Shown here piece after piece: positions 52,361 through 62,600 of a stretch of DNA of 64,000 bases; position 1 is the stretch's first letter; every line of letters starts with the position of its first letter. The translations under genes were made by a program, and so were the position numbers. The DNA is from an uncultured Lachnospiraceae bacterium (GTDB taxonomy: Bacteria; Bacillota; Clostridia; Lachnospirales; Lachnospiraceae), in assembly GCA_910577275.1 (NCBI GenBank), contig CAJTMW010000001.1, forward strand, positions 379,566-443,565. Direction: 5' to 3'. Under the pieces are notes generated by a model that worked only from the letters and a program-made list of their open reading frames with translations, was not told where the DNA came from and did no database searches.

Positions 52361-54433
52361 TCAGATACCCATTTCCAGCTCCGTACTTACCTTGCTTTGC
52401 AGTAATATTTTCAGCACCGCATAAGCGTCTGCGCCCGAGATGCAATGGGATTTCCGGTAATATTCAGGAATATACCTCTGATAATCCTCGGCAAAATCCA
52501 GAATCCCCCTCTGAATCTGCGTCACCTGCCCCGGCTCTGTATCCGGCTCCTTAAATACAAACCGGTATCCCTCCCTGCTCTCCTTATCCGTCACAATATC
52601 CGCCAGGCTTCCCTCCTTCGATGAAAGAAGCTGCTCCACCAGTAAATTATGGGTTTTGCCCGGATTATGCCATTTCCAGTATTCCCGGTTCTGCTCCTGG
52701 GAATACAGATAGCTTACCAGCTTTCCCGTATAAAGAAAAGGCTCCGTCGCATCAGGCTCCGCATTGTGAAAGGTGTTGGTTCCGGCTATGATTCCGGTTA
52801 TCTCGCAATCCGGCTTCCACTCCCTTTTCACCAGCAAATCCAGTGAAAGCGCCCCGCTTCCCGCCCAGCCCACATCTACGGCAACGGCATGGCTGCAGTT
52901 TTTAAGAACCCTGCGGTAATAACGCCCTGCCGCCTCCATGGAATCCTCATAGTGCGTAAGCACTTCCGACCAGTGTGATATCAAGTATTCTTTTACTATA
53001 GCGGCATTTTTGTCCGTCAGACAGCTTTCCGGCGCAAGTCCGCTGCGCCTTTCAGCAATGGTTTTATCGTTCTGTCCGTTTGCCTCCCCGCAAAAATCCG
53101 CAAGTATGTCCATAAGCCCCATACTACGGAAAATATCCGACAGACAATAATTGCCGTTAATCTTATGGTCAACAAAGCGACGCAGGAAATCATAGCGGTC
53201 ATATTTTGCAAGAAGCTTGACGGCTACCGTTCTTGACCAGTAAACATATTCCGCTTCGTAACAGGACATGTCCAGACCTGCTTCCCCTTCCTTTTGGTAG
53301 AGCCTGCGATACACCTTATCAAGTATTTCTCCGTCCCTGGACAAAAAAAGAATCTTATCTATGTTATGTACAGTTGCATAATTATGCACAAACCGACAGT
53401 ATCCGACCGCAAAAATCCCGCCGTAAATATAGCCCAGCTCATAATCCGCCGGATATCCGACAAGGCCGTTATGTATTCTGCCGTTAACGATACCCCTGTA
53501 CAGAGAGCCGGTTACAACAGACATATCCTCCGCCCGGTAAGGCATACCGGCAATATTGACATTCCGGTAAAGAATAGATTCCCATCCCGCCTCCTTTGCC
53601 TGCTTTTCGTCAGATTCTGGATTGTCCCCAATATGAATATACCTCAAATTCTCCCCGTAACGCCGGGCAATTTTCCGATACAGCTTTCCCTCAGCCTTGG
53701 ATTCCTGCTCAAAGCAGGATACAAATATCTCTTCGATACCGACATATCCGCACTTTTTAAGCATTGCGTGAAGAATGTCCGGGGATAAGTACATATCCGA
53801 AGTACAGATAATCTTTTTCTCCGTGTTCTTTATCTTTTCCTGCAGCAGGGAAAATACTTCCTTCATGTAAGGATTAGCGTAGCAGAATGCAAGCTCCGTT
53901 TCAATCTCCGCCCGCATTCCTTCCTCTCCGGGAATCCCGGTTTTGTTCTCCATTTCCCCGTAAATCTGCGCCAGTGTAACCTCATAGCTCCCTGTGTCTT
54001 CATAAGCTTTCCGGCGCGCCTCCTGCTCCGCCATGCTGCGGATTCTCTCAAAGTCCATAAAATGCAGCTTCTCCCCCACAAAGAAAAACAAATCTGCGGG
54101 TGCCGCAACGGGACGGAGTATCAGGGTGTCAAAAATATCGAATGAAATGATATCAGCCGCACAAAGAGCCTCCGCCAGCTCCTCTGGCGTTTTTTGCAAT
54201 GACAGCTGCGATTCCGGACGTTCGGGAATACTTTTCCTGCTGTCAGGATAAAGGATTTCTTCCTGCATGTCGCGGAAACCGGCCAGCCAGAGAAGGTTCA
54301 TCCATAAGAGGGACGCCCACGCATATAGCCGTCCCCGTGTTCCCGGTTTTTCCAGACGTAGCTTGTAATATTTCTTTTGAATGACAGGTATGCGGTTTAC
54401 CAGAGCCTGATAGATGTGTATTCTGATTTTCAT
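52361..54433 (-). CDS. COG5610 HAD-superfamily protein, surface polysaccharide type
   Basis: 690 residues. HAD-like domain: motif I ISFDIFDTLIL near residue 95, motif II in ICTSDMYLS, motif IV YIHIGDNPESD. Position +2 after the nucleophile Asp is Phe, unlike classical phosphatases. The C-terminal half (KILFLSRDGEILDKVY...VDVGWAGSGALS) is shared with the 1059-residue protein at 59627-62806, which has an added glycosyltransferase domain. Found in capsule and cell-wall polysaccharide loci; reaction unknown. Its ATG overlaps the stop of the upstream nuclease-like gene (ATGA). Confidence 0.78.
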   Translation of the reverse strand: MKIRIHIYQALVNRIPVIQKKYYKLRLEKPGTRGRLYAWASLLWMNLLWLAGFRDMQEEILYPDSRKSIPERPESQLSLQKTPEELAEALCAADIISFDIFDTLILRPVAAPADLFFFVGEKLHFMDFERIRSMAEQEARRKAYEDTGSYEVTLAQIYGEMENKTGIPGEEGMRAEIETELAFCYANPYMKEVFSLLQEKIKNTEKKIICTSDMYLSPDILHAMLKKCGYVGIEEIFVSCFEQESKAEGKLYRKIARRYGENLRYIHIGDNPESDEKQAKEAGWESILYRNVNIAGMPYRAEDMSVVTGSLYRGIVNGRIHNGLVGYPADYELGYIYGGIFAVGYCRFVHNYATVHNIDKILFLSRDGEILDKVYRRLYQKEGEAGLDMSCYEAEYVYWSRTVAVKLLAKYDRYDFLRRFVDHKINGNYCLSDIFRSMGLMDILADFCGEANGQNDKTIAERRSGLAPESCLTDKNAAIVKEYLISHWSEVLTHYEDSMEAAGRYYRRVLKNCSHAVAVDVGWAGSGALSLDLLVKREWKPDCEITGIIAGTNTFHNAEPDATEPFLYTGKLVSYLYSQEQNREYWKWHNPGKTHNLLVEQLLSSKEGSLADIVTDKESREGYRFVFKEPDTEPGQVTQIQRGILDFAEDYQRYIPEYYRKSHCISGADAYAVLKILLQSKVSTELEMGI

Positions 54434-55413
54434 AGCCTTTCTATGTATTCCATCGAAATATTTTGCTTTTCGTCCATATAGTCCTTCTCATTAAGTCCCA
54501 CTATCTCACAGGCCTCGCTTAAATCTATGTCAAACTTCTCCATAATCCTGTCCACCGCTTCAACCAGACCCTTACGGCGGCCTTGCGTTTCCCCTTCACT
54601 GTAGCCTTCTGCATATCCGTCCTCGTGCAGTTCTCTCCTGATATATTCTTCATTATATTCATAGATTGACATAGCAACCACCTCGCTTCTCTGCTCCAGA
54701 AAAAAGTCCTTTATGATATCCTTCTCAATACACTCCGTAACCGCTGATTCTGCCGCTTCTTTAAGCTCCATAACTTCCATGTTTTTCCTGACAGCAGCCA
54801 CAAAATAAGCATATCCATAAAGTGACGGGCTTTTGTCAAGTAAATCTTTATTATGCTCCAGATTGATATTCAGTGTCTGCACTGTAAGCTCCATGCATCC
54901 TTTATCAGCAGATATTCCTTTCGCAGGTGTCTCGTAAGAATCCGAAAGTCTCTGTATAAATTTTTCTTCCCTGCGCTCTTTTCCGTTATAAAACACCACA
55001 TAATGCGGTATTGGAATTGTAATTCTCCTGTTACTGCTTAAATCAACGTCTCCAAGTATCTTCTTGTATAAGTCGGCAAAATACAAAAACCCCCTGAGCG
55101 GCATGTTCGGGCAACAGGTAGACTGATGTTCATACAGACATAAATTACTGTCAATAACAAATGACACATCGTTTTTCATCTTAATAAAAATAGCATTATC
55201 CAATGTATTAACTTCCAGATTCTCATGAGATGTATAGTCTGTATCATTCAATGCATTGTAGAGTTCAAGAAGTCTGCTCTTGTCCTTAAAAAGCATTCGG
55301 AAAACCCTGTCCTTATAGGTTATATAAGGTCTGATTGCCTGTTTTGCTTTCCTTTGGTTATTTTTCTTCTTTTTCGACTGTGTTTTCTTTCGTGGCTGTT
55401 TTCTTTGGTTCAT
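54430..55413 (-). CDS. PD-(D/E)XK nuclease/transposase-like protein, copy 1
   Basis: 327 residues from ATG 55413 (AAAGGAG 8 bases upstream). Basic Lys/Arg/Gln-rich N-terminus (about 30 residues), then the nuclease-like core: YKDRVFRMLFKDKSRLLELYNAL, NDVSFVIDSNLCLYEHQST (Asp and Glu-x-Gln of the active site), ITIPIPHYVVFYNGKE, and a coiled C-terminal tail with GYAEGYSEGETQGRRKG. Matches the Rpn/YhgA-like family abundant in Lachnospiraceae. About three quarters identical to copy 2 by eye. Ribosome site and start lie in a hairpin. Confidence 0.8.
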   Translation of the reverse strand: MNQRKQPRKKTQSKKKKNNQRKAKQAIRPYITYKDRVFRMLFKDKSRLLELYNALNDTDYTSHENLEVNTLDNAIFIKMKNDVSFVIDSNLCLYEHQSTCCPNMPLRGFLYFADLYKKILGDVDLSSNRRITIPIPHYVVFYNGKERREEKFIQRLSDSYETPAKGISADKGCMELTVQTLNINLEHNKDLLDKSPSLYGYAYFVAAVRKNMEVMELKEAAESAVTECIEKDIIKDFFLEQRSEVVAMSIYEYNEEYIRRELHEDGYAEGYSEGETQGRRKGLVEAVDRIMEKFDIDLSEACEIVGLNEKDYMDEKQNISMEYIERL

Positions 55414-55450
55414 TGTTTTTCTCCTTTCCCTTTGCAGAGAGAAAACAATG
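55411..55450 (-). promoter_or_regulatory. Hairpin sequestering ribosome site and start codon, copy 1
   Basis: On the minus strand CATTGTTTTCTCTC (55437-55450) pairs with GAGAAAAACAATG (55411-55423). The 3' arm contains the tail of the ribosome site and the ATG. The same arrangement precedes copy 2. Confidence 0.6.
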
Positions 55451-55703
55451 ACTGTAAAGAAAATTCGCCAAAATTCTTTCATGCATGTCCGGCTCCCTGC
55501 TTATTAATAGTTAGTTAATTGAAAATAGTAAGCAAGGATTCCATTCGCAAGCAGCATACAAAACATTGTTTTTTATAATCGCATTTAAACATCCGTTCTG
55601 TAAACCGCTCTTAATGTTCAACAGACAATGCACCCGATATGTGCATAAAAGATAATCAGATTGTTTGAACGTCTTTCCGTTAGAATTTCTTTGCTATGAA
55701 ATT

Positions 55704-55732
55704 ATAATATCAAAAGGCTTTTGGCATGTCAA
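55704..55732 (-). promoter_or_regulatory. Promoter of nuclease-like copy 1
   Basis: -35 TTGACA (55727-55732), 17-base spacer, -10 TATTAT (55704-55709) on the minus strand. The same elements are kept before copy 2 although the spacer has diverged. Leader of about 285 bases. Confidence 0.7.
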
Positions 55733-55797
55733 GAGACGAATGATTAAAAATATTGTACTTATAATCCAATGTTCCCCTCAAATATATATTCCAAATT

Positions 55798-56766
55798 TCA
55801 TAGTCTTTCAATGTGTTCCAACGGAATATTCTGCTTTTCATCCATATAATCCTTCTCGCTGAGTCCGACGCTCTCACAGGCCTCTCTTAAACCTATGTGA
55901 AACTTCTCCATCATCACATCTACCGCCTCGGTAAGACCCTTGCGGCGGCCGTCTGCATATCCGTCTTCCAGCAATGTCCTTCTGATATATTCCTCATTGT
56001 ACTCATAAATTGACATAGCAACCACCTCGCTTCTCTGTTCCAGAAAAAAGTCCTTCAAGATGTCCTTCTCTATACATTCCTTAACCGCTGACTCTGTCGC
56101 CTCCAGAAGTTCCATACTTTCCATATTCCGGCGGACTGCCGCTACAAAGTAGGAATAGCCATAAAGAGACGGACTTTTCCTAAGCAAATCTTCATTCTGC
56201 CCGAGATTGATATTCAAGGTCTGTACTATGAGCTCCATACAGCCTTTATCTTTGTCTTCCCCCTTCATCGAGCCCTCATAGGAATCGGACAATTTCTGAA
56301 TAAATTTTTCTTTTTTACGTTCTTTTCCATTGTAAAGCACTACATAATGGGGTGTTGGAATTGTTATGCGTCTGCTACTGCTTAAATCTACATTTACGAG
56401 TATTTTCCTGTATAAATCAGACAAATACAAAAGACCTCTAAGCGGCATATTCGGGCAATAAGTTGACTGATGCTCATACAGGCAAATATCTCCGTCAATA
56501 ACAAACGATACATCATTCCTTATCTTGATATATAGCGCGTTGTCCAGTATGTTGACTTCCAAATCCTCATAAGACTTATAATCTGTATCATTTAATGCAT
56601 TGTAAAGTTCAAGTAATCTGTTCCTGTCCTTAAAAAGCATACGGAAAACCCTATCTTTATAAGTGAAGTAAGGATTTACCATTGATTCTGTTTTTTCCTG
56701 GTCACTTTGTTTTTTCTGAATCTTATCTGTTTGCTCTTTCTTATAAGACGGTTTTCTTTGGTTCAT
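55798..56766 (-). CDS. PD-(D/E)XK nuclease/transposase-like protein, copy 2
   Basis: 322 residues from ATG 56766 (AAAGGAG upstream). Same architecture as copy 1: basic N-terminus, YKDRVFRMLFKDRNRLLELYNAL, NDVSFVIDGDICLYEHQST, C-terminal helices. It differs by lacking part of the GYAEGYSEGETQ stretch (YADGRRKG only), a repeat-length difference. The stop TGA overlaps an ATG that opens a 7-codon frame, a trace of the HAD gene that follows copy 1. Confidence 0.8.
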   Translation of the reverse strand: MNQRKPSYKKEQTDKIQKKQSDQEKTESMVNPYFTYKDRVFRMLFKDRNRLLELYNALNDTDYKSYEDLEVNILDNALYIKIRNDVSFVIDGDICLYEHQSTYCPNMPLRGLLYLSDLYRKILVNVDLSSSRRITIPTPHYVVLYNGKERKKEKFIQKLSDSYEGSMKGEDKDKGCMELIVQTLNINLGQNEDLLRKSPSLYGYSYFVAAVRRNMESMELLEATESAVKECIEKDILKDFFLEQRSEVVAMSIYEYNEEYIRRTLLEDGYADGRRKGLTEAVDVMMEKFHIGLREACESVGLSEKDYMDEKQNIPLEHIERL

Positions 56767-56803
56767 TGTTTTTCTCCTTTCTTTTTGCAGAGAGAAAACA
56801 ATG
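56764..56803 (-). promoter_or_regulatory. Hairpin sequestering ribosome site and start codon, copy 2
   Basis: CATTGTTTTCTCTC (56790-56803) pairs with GAGAAAAACAATG (56764-56776) on the minus strand, as for copy 1. Confidence 0.6.
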
Positions 56804-57066
56804 ACTGTAAAGAAAATCTTCCAACGAATTCGGCAAAATCCTTTCATGCATATCCGGCTCCCTGCTTATTAATAATTAGTTGATTGAATAGTAAGCAAGG
56901 ATTCCATTCGTAAGCAGCATACAAAACATTGCGATTTATAATCACATTTGAACATCTGTTCTGTAAACTGCTTTCAATGTCCAACAGACAATGCACCCGA
57001 TGTGTGCATAAAAGATAATCAGATTGTTTGAACGTCTTTTCGTCAGAATTTCTTTGCTATGAAATT

Positions 57067-57095
57067 ATAATATCAGAAGGATTTTTCACTGTCAA
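57067..57095 (-). promoter_or_regulatory. Promoter of nuclease-like copy 2
   Basis: TTGACA (57090-57095), 17-base spacer, TATTAT (57067-57072) on the minus strand. The 411-base stretch 56767-57177 otherwise holds the leader and no gene. Confidence 0.7.
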
Positions 57096-57177
57096 GGGCA
57101 GGTTGGGAAAAATATGGAACACCTATGATACTTTTCCCATAGAAGCCATCTTGAAGTTCCCTATACACATGAATTAC

Positions 57178-58161
57178 TTATAAAAATATTCCAGCCTGAA
57201 TAATATCATGTATACGAAGCATCCCAACTGAATATTTCTCCTTATCAATAACTGGCAAAACAGATAATTGTCTATCACGTTTTTCCATTATTCTTAAAGC
57301 TTCTACTGCTAAAATATTCTCTTGAATGGTAATTGGTTTTCTCGTCATTACATCTTCTACTTTTGAATTATATATATCCCTTTCCTGCTCCAAATATCTT
57401 TTTAAATCACCATCTGTAATCAACCCAACTAATTTACCCAACCTACTAATTACAGCAATTGCTCCAAGTCCGGTTCGGCTCATTTCACAGATAGCATTTT
57501 TAAGGCTTTCCCCTTCATATATAACCGGATTAGATTTTTCTGCATACATCAAATCAGATACCTTTGTTGTCAATTTCCTTCCTAAAGCACCAGATGGATG
57601 ATACAAAGCAAAATCTTCTTTCTTAAATTTGCGCATTTTAGATATTACTGCTGCAATAGCATCTCCTACTACTAATTCAACTGTTGAACTAGAAGTTGGT
57701 GCTAACTGCAATTCGGTAGCTTCTTCAATTATTGGAAGTCTAATTAGAACATCAGCATACTTAGCCAGCGTAGATTCTTCATATGATGTCATTGCAATAA
57801 TCAGTATCCCCATCATTTTAATATTAGGCAATATTTTGCATATTTCAGCTGTTTCCCCACTGTTACTTATTATAAGTAAGATATCATTTTCTGATATTAC
57901 CCCCAAGTCACCATGTTGGGCCTCAGCTGGGTGAAGAAAAAATGATGGTATTCCCATGCTTGACATAGTTGCAGATATTTTTTTCCCAATATGCCCAGAC
58001 TTCCCCATTCCGCAAAGAATTACTTTTCCTGTGCACCGATTTAAAATATTAACTACATCTACCATGACTTTTTCATTCAAAAAAAATTTCGTTTTTTCAA
58101 GTTCTCGTATCTCAATATCAAAAATATTTTCTATTCCTTTTATTATCTGATTGTTATTCAT
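57178..58161 (-). CDS. kdsD: D-arabinose-5-phosphate isomerase
   Basis: 327 residues. Converts ribulose 5-phosphate to arabinose 5-phosphate, the first committed step to Kdo. N-terminal SIS domain (ILCGMGKSGHIGKKISATMSS, HPAEAQHGDLG, ISNSGETAEI, APTSSSTVELVVGDA) and two C-terminal CBS domains (LITDGDLKRYL, DVMTRKPITI). Start overlaps the kdsA stop by 4 bases. Members of this family also include GutQ-type enzymes, but pairing with kdsA supports kdsD. Confidence 0.93.
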   Translation of the reverse strand: MNNNQIIKGIENIFDIEIRELEKTKFFLNEKVMVDVVNILNRCTGKVILCGMGKSGHIGKKISATMSSMGIPSFFLHPAEAQHGDLGVISENDILLIISNSGETAEICKILPNIKMMGILIIAMTSYEESTLAKYADVLIRLPIIEEATELQLAPTSSSTVELVVGDAIAAVISKMRKFKKEDFALYHPSGALGRKLTTKVSDLMYAEKSNPVIYEGESLKNAICEMSRTGLGAIAVISRLGKLVGLITDGDLKRYLEQERDIYNSKVEDVMTRKPITIQENILAVEALRIMEKRDRQLSVLPVIDKEKYSVGMLRIHDIIQAGIFL

Positions 58162-58946
58162 CTAGTCTCCTTGAACATATTATGTAATATTAAAACTTCT
58201 TCAAGAATATCCTTAAATTCTTCTATTGTTATCATATTTGCTCCATCAGACAAAGCATGTTCTGGAACTGGATGCACTTCTGCAAATATACCGTCAACTC
58301 CAATCGATGCAGCTGCTCTGGCCAAGTACGGGATATAGTCTCTATTTCCATCAGACGCCCCTTCTTTTCCCCCTGGTCTTTGTACGCTATGAGTTGCGTC
58401 ATAAATAACTGGATATCCTAGATTTCTCATTTCAATTAAACTCGTCATATCTACTACCAATCGATTATAACCAAATGATGTCCCCCTTTCACATAAAAAA
58501 ATCTGTCTTGCACCTGATACTTCTAATTTATTTGCAACATATTTCATGTCCCAAGGTGCCATAAATTGTGCCTTTTTAACATTTACTGCCTTTCCGGTTT
58601 GGGCTGCTGCAATTAACAAATCTGTTTGACGGCATAAAAAAGCTGGAATTTGTATAATATCTGCTACTTTTGCAACCTGTTTGGCTTGCCACGGTTCATG
58701 TATATCCGTTACAATCCCAAAATTATAAATATCCTTTACTTTCTGTAAAATACTTAGTCCTTTTTCAAGTCCCGGTCCACGATATGAATCAATTGATGTC
58801 CTATTTGCTTTATCAAATGATGCTTTAAAATAAAACTGCACATTTTTTTCATTTACAACTTCATATAATTCTTTAGCTATTTGCATAACCATATCTTCTG
58901 ATTCAATCACGCACGGACCCGCTATAACTACGAATGTAGGCTTCAT
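58158..58946 (-). CDS. kdsA: 3-deoxy-8-phosphooctulonate synthase
   Basis: 262 residues, close to the family length. Condenses arabinose 5-phosphate and phosphoenolpyruvate into Kdo 8-phosphate. AGPCVIES at the N-terminus, SFDKANRTS, PAFLCRQTDLL, and DATHSVQRPGGKEGASDGNR are KdsA-specific, separating it from DAHP and NeuB synthases. The N-terminal Cys in AGPCVIES and the absence of a Mn-binding set cannot decide metal dependence. Directly behind the cytidylyltransferase (adjacent codons). Confidence 0.96.
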   Translation of the reverse strand: MKPTFVVIAGPCVIESEDMVMQIAKELYEVVNEKNVQFYFKASFDKANRTSIDSYRGPGLEKGLSILQKVKDIYNFGIVTDIHEPWQAKQVAKVADIIQIPAFLCRQTDLLIAAAQTGKAVNVKKAQFMAPWDMKYVANKLEVSGARQIFLCERGTSFGYNRLVVDMTSLIEMRNLGYPVIYDATHSVQRPGGKEGASDGNRDYIPYLARAAASIGVDGIFAEVHPVPEHALSDGANMITIEEFKDILEEVLILHNMFKETR

Positions 58947-59609
58947 TTATTTCTCCTCCACTTCAGCTTCAAATAATTCTGCGATTTTACAAGCATATTC
59001 ATAATCTTTTCTTTCATCGATATCTATAGCTTCTATACCTGATACTTCCTGAATATATGGAGAAAGGCCTATACGCCGGCTATAATCAGTAAATACTTCT
59101 TTCCTAAAAACATAAAAACCACTCGTTTCTATCCAAATTGGTTCCATATCTTGCGTCCTCGGGACATCGTTTAGTTCATAATTAATAGGCTGATTTCTAT
59201 ACCATGCAAATGTTTGTATCCGTTCTGCAGAAAATGCAGAATCATTTTCTCCACACAAAACATGTTCTAAAGCATTCTCTATCGAATTTCTGCTAATAAA
59301 TGGGGATGTCGTATGTGCCAATACATAAATATCCGCTTCGACCTCCTTTATAAATTCGCGATAAATATCAAATCCTTTTATCTCATCTCTGTCAAGCCAC
59401 TCTGGTCGTTCTTTATACTTTACCTTTTGAGGAAGAAATTCCTTTATAGTTGGAGTACTACAATACACATACACCTCTTCTATTTTCTTTACTTTACTTA
59501 AAGTGTTACATATATGCCAGCACATTGGATGCCCTGCTATTGAAAGAAGATTTTTATGTGGCAGTCTTTGCGAATTTAATTTTATTGGAACAATTGCTAC
59601 AACTTTCAT
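58947..59609 (-). CDS. CMP-sugar synthetase (CMP-Kdo or CMP-nonulosonate type)
   Basis: 220 residues. Cytidylyltransferase of the NeuA/KdsB superfamily: IVPIKLNSQRLPHKNLLSI (nucleotide-binding loop), LAHTTSPFISRNSIENAL, and the metal Asp pair at IEAIDIDERKDYEYA. The loop is closer to acylneuraminate cytidylyltransferases than to classical KdsB (which has PARYASTRLPGKPL). With kdsA and kdsD adjacent and no neuB, activation of Kdo is the best guess. Low GC, as for its neighbours. Confidence 0.82.
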   Translation of the reverse strand: MKVVAIVPIKLNSQRLPHKNLLSIAGHPMCWHICNTLSKVKKIEEVYVYCSTPTIKEFLPQKVKYKERPEWLDRDEIKGFDIYREFIKEVEADIYVLAHTTSPFISRNSIENALEHVLCGENDSAFSAERIQTFAWYRNQPINYELNDVPRTQDMEPIWIETSGFYVFRKEVFTDYSRRIGLSPYIQEVSGIEAIDIDERKDYEYACKIAELFEAEVEEK

Positions 59610-59626
59610 ATTTTATAATTCCCTTT

Positions 59627-62600
59627 CTACCAATTATACCTTTCAGGATGTTTTAGACTTTCTAACACCCAAGGTGTCATATGTTCTTTATATTTTTCTA
59701 AAAAAGAAAAGCCTAATTTTTCTTTTTTATCAATACAACTCAATAATTCCATTGCAGAGGAAGCAATTACTATGCCTTTGCAAAAATGAACTTTATCACT
59801 AAAGTCTAAAATTTCAGATGGGAACATCCTGTCCATAATATAACAATCCCGAAAATCCTTATTATATATAACTTTGTCTCTGGGATGCGGCTTTATTACT
59901 ACATAAAAACCTTCCTGTTCAAGTTTATCCACAATCTCTCGATATATATCAATTTGTGTTTTCTCATCATCTACCCACCCATCATTCACTAGTACAGATG
60001 TAAAAACAATAGCCAATTGATTTTTCAACTGAAATAGTTCCCCTAAATCATCCAAAAATATATTAAAAATTGCTCTCTTCTCTTCTTTGCTTAAAGCTTT
60101 TATCATATCTTCCCTTGGTCTTTCAATTATATTCGGATGTGTTATAGCAAGGTTTTTATTTTCATTTACTTCAATTGAAAGACAATCTGGATTTTGACCG
60201 CAACACATATATTTCCATCCACGCAAGTATCCCTCCTCATTTTCTTTTGACAGTTCTGGCAGTTCTTGTACACTCGGAGTCGCATAAATATGTTGAAAAT
60301 GATTCATTCCATCTTCAATTAAATGATATTTTATGTGTTTTTCCTGGATATATAGTCCTAAATGATGCCCATCATAATAAGTATAAACATGTTTATATTC
60401 TTCTAAATTTACTTGAAGTTTTTGTTCCACTGCATGCATATGTAAATAGTGAAGCTCCAATAACCTTCCAATATCTTTTTCTTCTGGATAAAACCGTTGG
60501 GGTAACCCGTTTTTTGTAAAAATCATAATGTTATTAAATAATTCAATCTCTTTAAGTTTTAAACATAACTTAAAACAATTAGGAATATCGTCATATATTA
60601 TTATATCTACTCCATTCATTTTTTCTGTTAAAACTTTAACAAGCGTAATAAATATTTGACTATAAGTACTACATATAAATAAAACCTCTCCTTCATCACA
60701 ATATCCAAGTAAATTAACAAGTTCATTCTGGTTAACTAATTTTGCATTTTTCATCATTTCAAAAAATGTATTCATCCTTGGTTCTTTTGAAAAGCCAGGT
60801 TCACTTGAAGCTTCATCTAATACATACCCCCAAGTTGGTATCATATACTCTTTGGTCTTCAATGCTTTGTTTATTGGCGTATTTGCATTAAATCCTGTTA
60901 TTTTTATTAAATTACCAACCCCTTTCATCCGTTCTATATACTCGATGCAAAAATCCATTATTCCTTTTTGTATGGAACTTACAATTTTAGAATTAGGATT
61001 TTCTCGTGCATACACAAATGCTATACCATCATTATCCATAGCATATTCAAGCAAAGATGGTTCGCATGAAGAAAAGGTGGCTTCGAAAATATGACCTCTA
61101 AATGTTTCAAAATTAGAATTTTTAGGAATTCCTGCAGTAAAATTAATATCGTTTCTTTGTATATATACATCAAGCAAATTACTATCAAAAACAGATTGGG
61201 CATATGTATTACCAGCTATACTAACAATTGCTCCCCTGACTTCTACATTTAAGTTCCATTTATTAAATAATTTTTTCAGATAAATAACTGCAGTACCTTT
61301 CCATCCTAAGTCTAAAACACAAATTTTTTTTGAGTCTCCAATTACTTTTTTAAAATACTCTTTTGCACTGTTATTTGCTTCTTTATACTTTTCACATATT
61401 GTATTGTAATTATTAAAAATAATTGTACGTAAAATTTGATAATTTTCATTATTTAGTTTATCATCAGCATTAACTCCCTTTTCTAATAATTCCTGTTCAA
61501 ATGTTGGTAAATCATATACAAATAATGCTTCCTTTACACTTTCTTTATTAATTCTCGTCTTTAACGTATATTCCAGATATTCCTCAGGCATATATTCAAA
61601 TATTAACTGTTGAGATGCAAATCTTGAAAATTTTACATATTCGCTTTCTATCTTTCCAAAAATATGATTATAAACTTTATAAAATATTTCCATATCTCTG
61701 GAAAGAAACAGTAGTTTATCATATCGATACTGTTGGCTAAGTTGATTTATCCATTTACAGAATCCATACACAATAATTCCTGCATAGACAAATCCATGCT
61801 CATAATATATATCTCCTGTAAACTTGCCATTATGTAAAGTATTATTGATAATTGCTTGATACGTAGATGCTGCTATGGTACTATCTGCTTTGCTTCGATA
61901 TACTTCTCCCACTTTCATACATGATTTATACCAATATGCATCAACCCCAGCTTTTAGTGATGCTTGAAAATCAGAATCATAATTATCTCCTATAAAAATA
62001 TAACTTTTATCTCCTCCCAGGCTTTCTTTCACATAATTCTGTAATTCTCCATTTTTTTTATTCAAATTTAAGTCACATGATGAATAAACATCTAACTTTG
62101 GATATCCAGCATTTTCTAAAAGATTACTGATAGTTACACCACTTAAATACATATCAGAAACTGCAACTACTTTTTTATTCTTATTTATGAGGATATTAAC
62201 CACATCACTCATATATGGATTTGCATACGTCAATTCACTTTCCATTCTGATTTCCATATCGGATGTGATATCACCACTATAATATTTTTCTATTTCTCTA
62301 TATATATCATCTATAGTTACGTCATATTTACTTGTATTTTTTCTTGCTTCATATAGAGCCTGCTTCCTCATCCTTTTATAATCAGGTATTCCATGTCTCA
62401 TGCCCATCAACCAAAATAAATCATCTGGTTGCGAAACAGCTCGAAAAATCAAAGTATCAAAAACATCAAAACAAATAACATCATACTCTGATAACTTTTT
62501 AGTAAATTCTTTTATGTCTTCACGCTTATATGCTTTTGATTCCGGAAAATAAAGTAGCTTTTTTTCAATAATTGTTTCCTCTGAAGCTATGATATCTGGG

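Larger units (their letters stand above)
54430..57095 (-). repeat. Tandem duplication of nuclease-like gene with its leader and promoter
   Basis: Unit 1 is 54430-55732, unit 2 is 55798-57095. Both contain promoter, a long conserved leader (shared stretches such as ACAGACAATGCACCCGAT), the hairpin, the gene, and the first codons after it. After unit 2 the sequence corresponding to the HAD start (CTATGAAA) is present but stops after 7 codons. So the duplication boundary lies just inside the HAD gene. Confidence 0.85.

Noticed and set aside
58947..59609. NeuA of a sialic acid pathway
   Set aside because: No NeuB or NeuC nearby; the partner condensing enzyme is KdsA-type. NeuA-like loop noted in the entry.
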